Source: an uncultured Butyrivibrio sp. (GTDB taxonomy: Bacteria; Bacillota; Clostridia; Lachnospirales; Lachnospiraceae). From it: a stretch of DNA of 7,082 nucleotides. Shown one piece after another: positions 5,899 to 7,082 of this stretch (positions are counted from its first letter, which is position 1; each line of letters begins with the position of its first letter). The stretch is taken from the NCBI GenBank assembly GCA_910577605.1, contig CAJTON010000017.1, forward strand, positions 1 to 7,082. The letters are read 5' to 3'. The notes beneath the pieces were generated by a model. That model was given only the letters and a program-made list of their open reading frames with translations, was not told the origin of the DNA and ran no database searches. A program made the position numbers and the translations under genes.

Positions 5899-7082
5899 AT
5901 GGAAACCGTATTTATTGCAGACGATGAGCAGGTCATACGCGAAGGCCTTAAGTGCATAATTGACTGGAAAGCGTTTGACTTTGAAGTATGCGGAGAAGCC
6001 TCCAACGGCGAGGATGCTCTTGCTCAGATCATCAAGCTTGCTCCCAGTCTTGTAATAATTGATATCCGTATGCCCAAAATACATGGGATGGACGTTATAA
6101 AGGAGCTAAGAAATCAAGGTTTTTCAGGCAAGATCATAATAATAAGCGGCTATTCCGATTTTAAATTTGCGCAGCAGGCAATCCGCTACGGAGTTGACTA
6201 TTATCTTACAAAGCCGGTTGACGAGGATGAGCTTGCCGATATAATCTCCCAGATAAGCGACAGCATACATAATGAAAAAAAGACCTCCCAAGTGCTTCTC
6301 CACTATCAGGAAAAAGCCAAAAAAGAGATACTTGACGATATTATTTCCGGCTCCGCCGATATTTCCCTTATAAATACAGACGAGCTTCATATCAACGCAG
6401 AAATTTATCAGGTAGTCATATACGAGCAGTATATGCGCGGCAATGAAACCATGCCCTACCAGTTTTCAGAGCTTCTGCGCGTCACCAACAACGGCGGTTC
6501 GACCTTTGAGCATATCGAAAAAGACGGCAAGAACATTATCATTCTCAAAGGGCAGTATGCCATTGACAAATTTCAGCGTTTTCTTGACCATTACATTACT
6601 CCGCCGCAAAAAGGCAGTCCGCTTGACTCTTTGTTTTTGACTTACGGAGAAACCGTGTCCGCGCTGACGGATATACATATTTCATATGAACAGGCGCATA
6701 AGCTAATAAGCAGACGTTTTTTCTGCTCTCCGGGCCAGCATACGCTCGGTTACGACGCCCTTCCGTCATACGAGGTCAAAAATTCTTCCATTGACAATTC
6801 CAAGCTGAAGGAATACTGTACCGTCATAAGCAACTATATTCAGGCGTTCAACCGCAAAAAAATCGCCTCCACGCTTGAAGAATTATCGGAATATCTATAC
6901 AGCGCGCAGGAGGACATAAACGCGGTAAAGCTTTTCCTTACCGACCTGTTTCTTCTTATAAAAGAAAACATAAGCCATACATATAAATCGGCGCCCATTT
7001 CTTTTCCGTCCAATTCGGACGTAATCGCGGTGATCGACTCCAAATTTTATCTCTATGAGATCACGGAGTATTTTACCTCGCA
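5899..7082 (+). CDS. YesN/AraC-type two-component response regulator (3' end beyond window)
   Basis: An open frame of 394 codons runs from 5899 to the window end with no stop. Residues 3-115 are a receiver domain: acidic pocket Asp8-Asp9-Glu10, phospho-acceptor Asp55 in LVIIDIRMPKIHGMD, the switch Ser83 (IIIISGYSDF) and Lys105 in YYLTKPVDEDEL. All key residues are present, so phosphorylation is expected. Residues about 120-394 are the variable middle region usual in YesN-like regulators. The family is normally about 500-540 residues and ends in an AraC-type helix-turn-helix pair; that part would lie beyond 7082, so its presence is inferred. The start is set by GGGGGA at 5887-5892, six bases before ATG; an ATG at 5895 in another frame stops at once. 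The partner is probably a YesM-type sensor kinase outside the window. The position suggests control of the sugar operon, but nothing here shows its target. Confidence 0.88.
   Translation, partial: METVFIADDEQVIREGLKCIIDWKAFDFEVCGEASNGEDALAQIIKLAPSLVIIDIRMPKIHGMDVIKELRNQGFSGKIIIISGYSDFKFAQQAIRYGVDYYLTKPVDEDELADIISQISDSIHNEKKTSQVLLHYQEKAKKEILDDIISGSADISLINTDELHINAEIYQVVIYEQYMRGNETMPYQFSELLRVTNNGGSTFEHIEKDGKNIIILKGQYAIDKFQRFLDHYITPPQKGSPLDSLFLTYGETVSALTDIHISYEQAHKLISRRFFCSPGQHTLGYDALPSYEVKNSSIDNSKLKEYCTVISNYIQAFNRKKIASTLEELSEYLYSAQEDINAVKLFLTDLFLLIKENISHTYKSAPISFPSNSDVIAVIDSKFYLYEITEYFTS

Overview
The window reads as a carbohydrate-utilisation locus from a Gram-positive, low-to-mid GC anaerobe, most likely a gut or rumen Clostridia (Oscillospiraceae/Ruminococcaceae-like). 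This rests on strong AAGGAGG-type ribosome binding sites, a lipoprotein solute-binding protein of the large LplA/YtcQ-like class, a YesN-type response regulator and SigA-type promoter hexamers. The taxon is inferred from these traits, not from a marker gene. All real genes are on the + strand.

Layout: (1) 1-448 has no convincing protein gene. It holds an extended -10 promoter (TGGTATAAT, 45-53), then about 390 nt dense in inverted repeats, including a 12-bp stem, a 12-bp GC-rich stem with one bulge and a fully nested three-helix fold, with a last hairpin just 5' of the first ribosome binding site. It is best read as a structured leader RNA or a dispersed intergenic element of unknown family. 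(2) 449-2233 encodes a lipoprotein sugar-binding protein. (3) 2248-4260 encodes a cytosolic GH42 beta-galactosidase with a GTG start. (4) 4280-5776 encodes a cytosolic GH29 alpha-L-fucosidase. Genes 2-4 are separated by only 14 and 19 nt and form one operon. (5) 5804-5856 is an intrinsic terminator, and a perfect-consensus promoter (TTGACA-17 bp-TATAAT) lies inside it. (6) 5899 to the window end encodes the REC domain and middle region of a YesN/AraC-type response regulator whose DNA-binding end is outside the window.

Proposed working of the locus: the lipoprotein captures an oligosaccharide outside the cell, and a permease not encoded here imports it. The unsecreted fucosidase and galactosidase then remove alpha-fucose and beta-galactose in the cytoplasm. 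The pairing suggests a fucosylated galactoside, such as the Fuc-alpha-1,2-Gal ends of milk or mucin glycans or of plant xyloglucan. The neighbouring response regulator probably senses carbohydrate through a histidine kinase outside the window. The substrate is inference; the enzyme families are well supported by visible catalytic motifs.

The enzymes belong to known families. The parts least explained by known families are the structured 5' region and the interlocked terminator/promoter.
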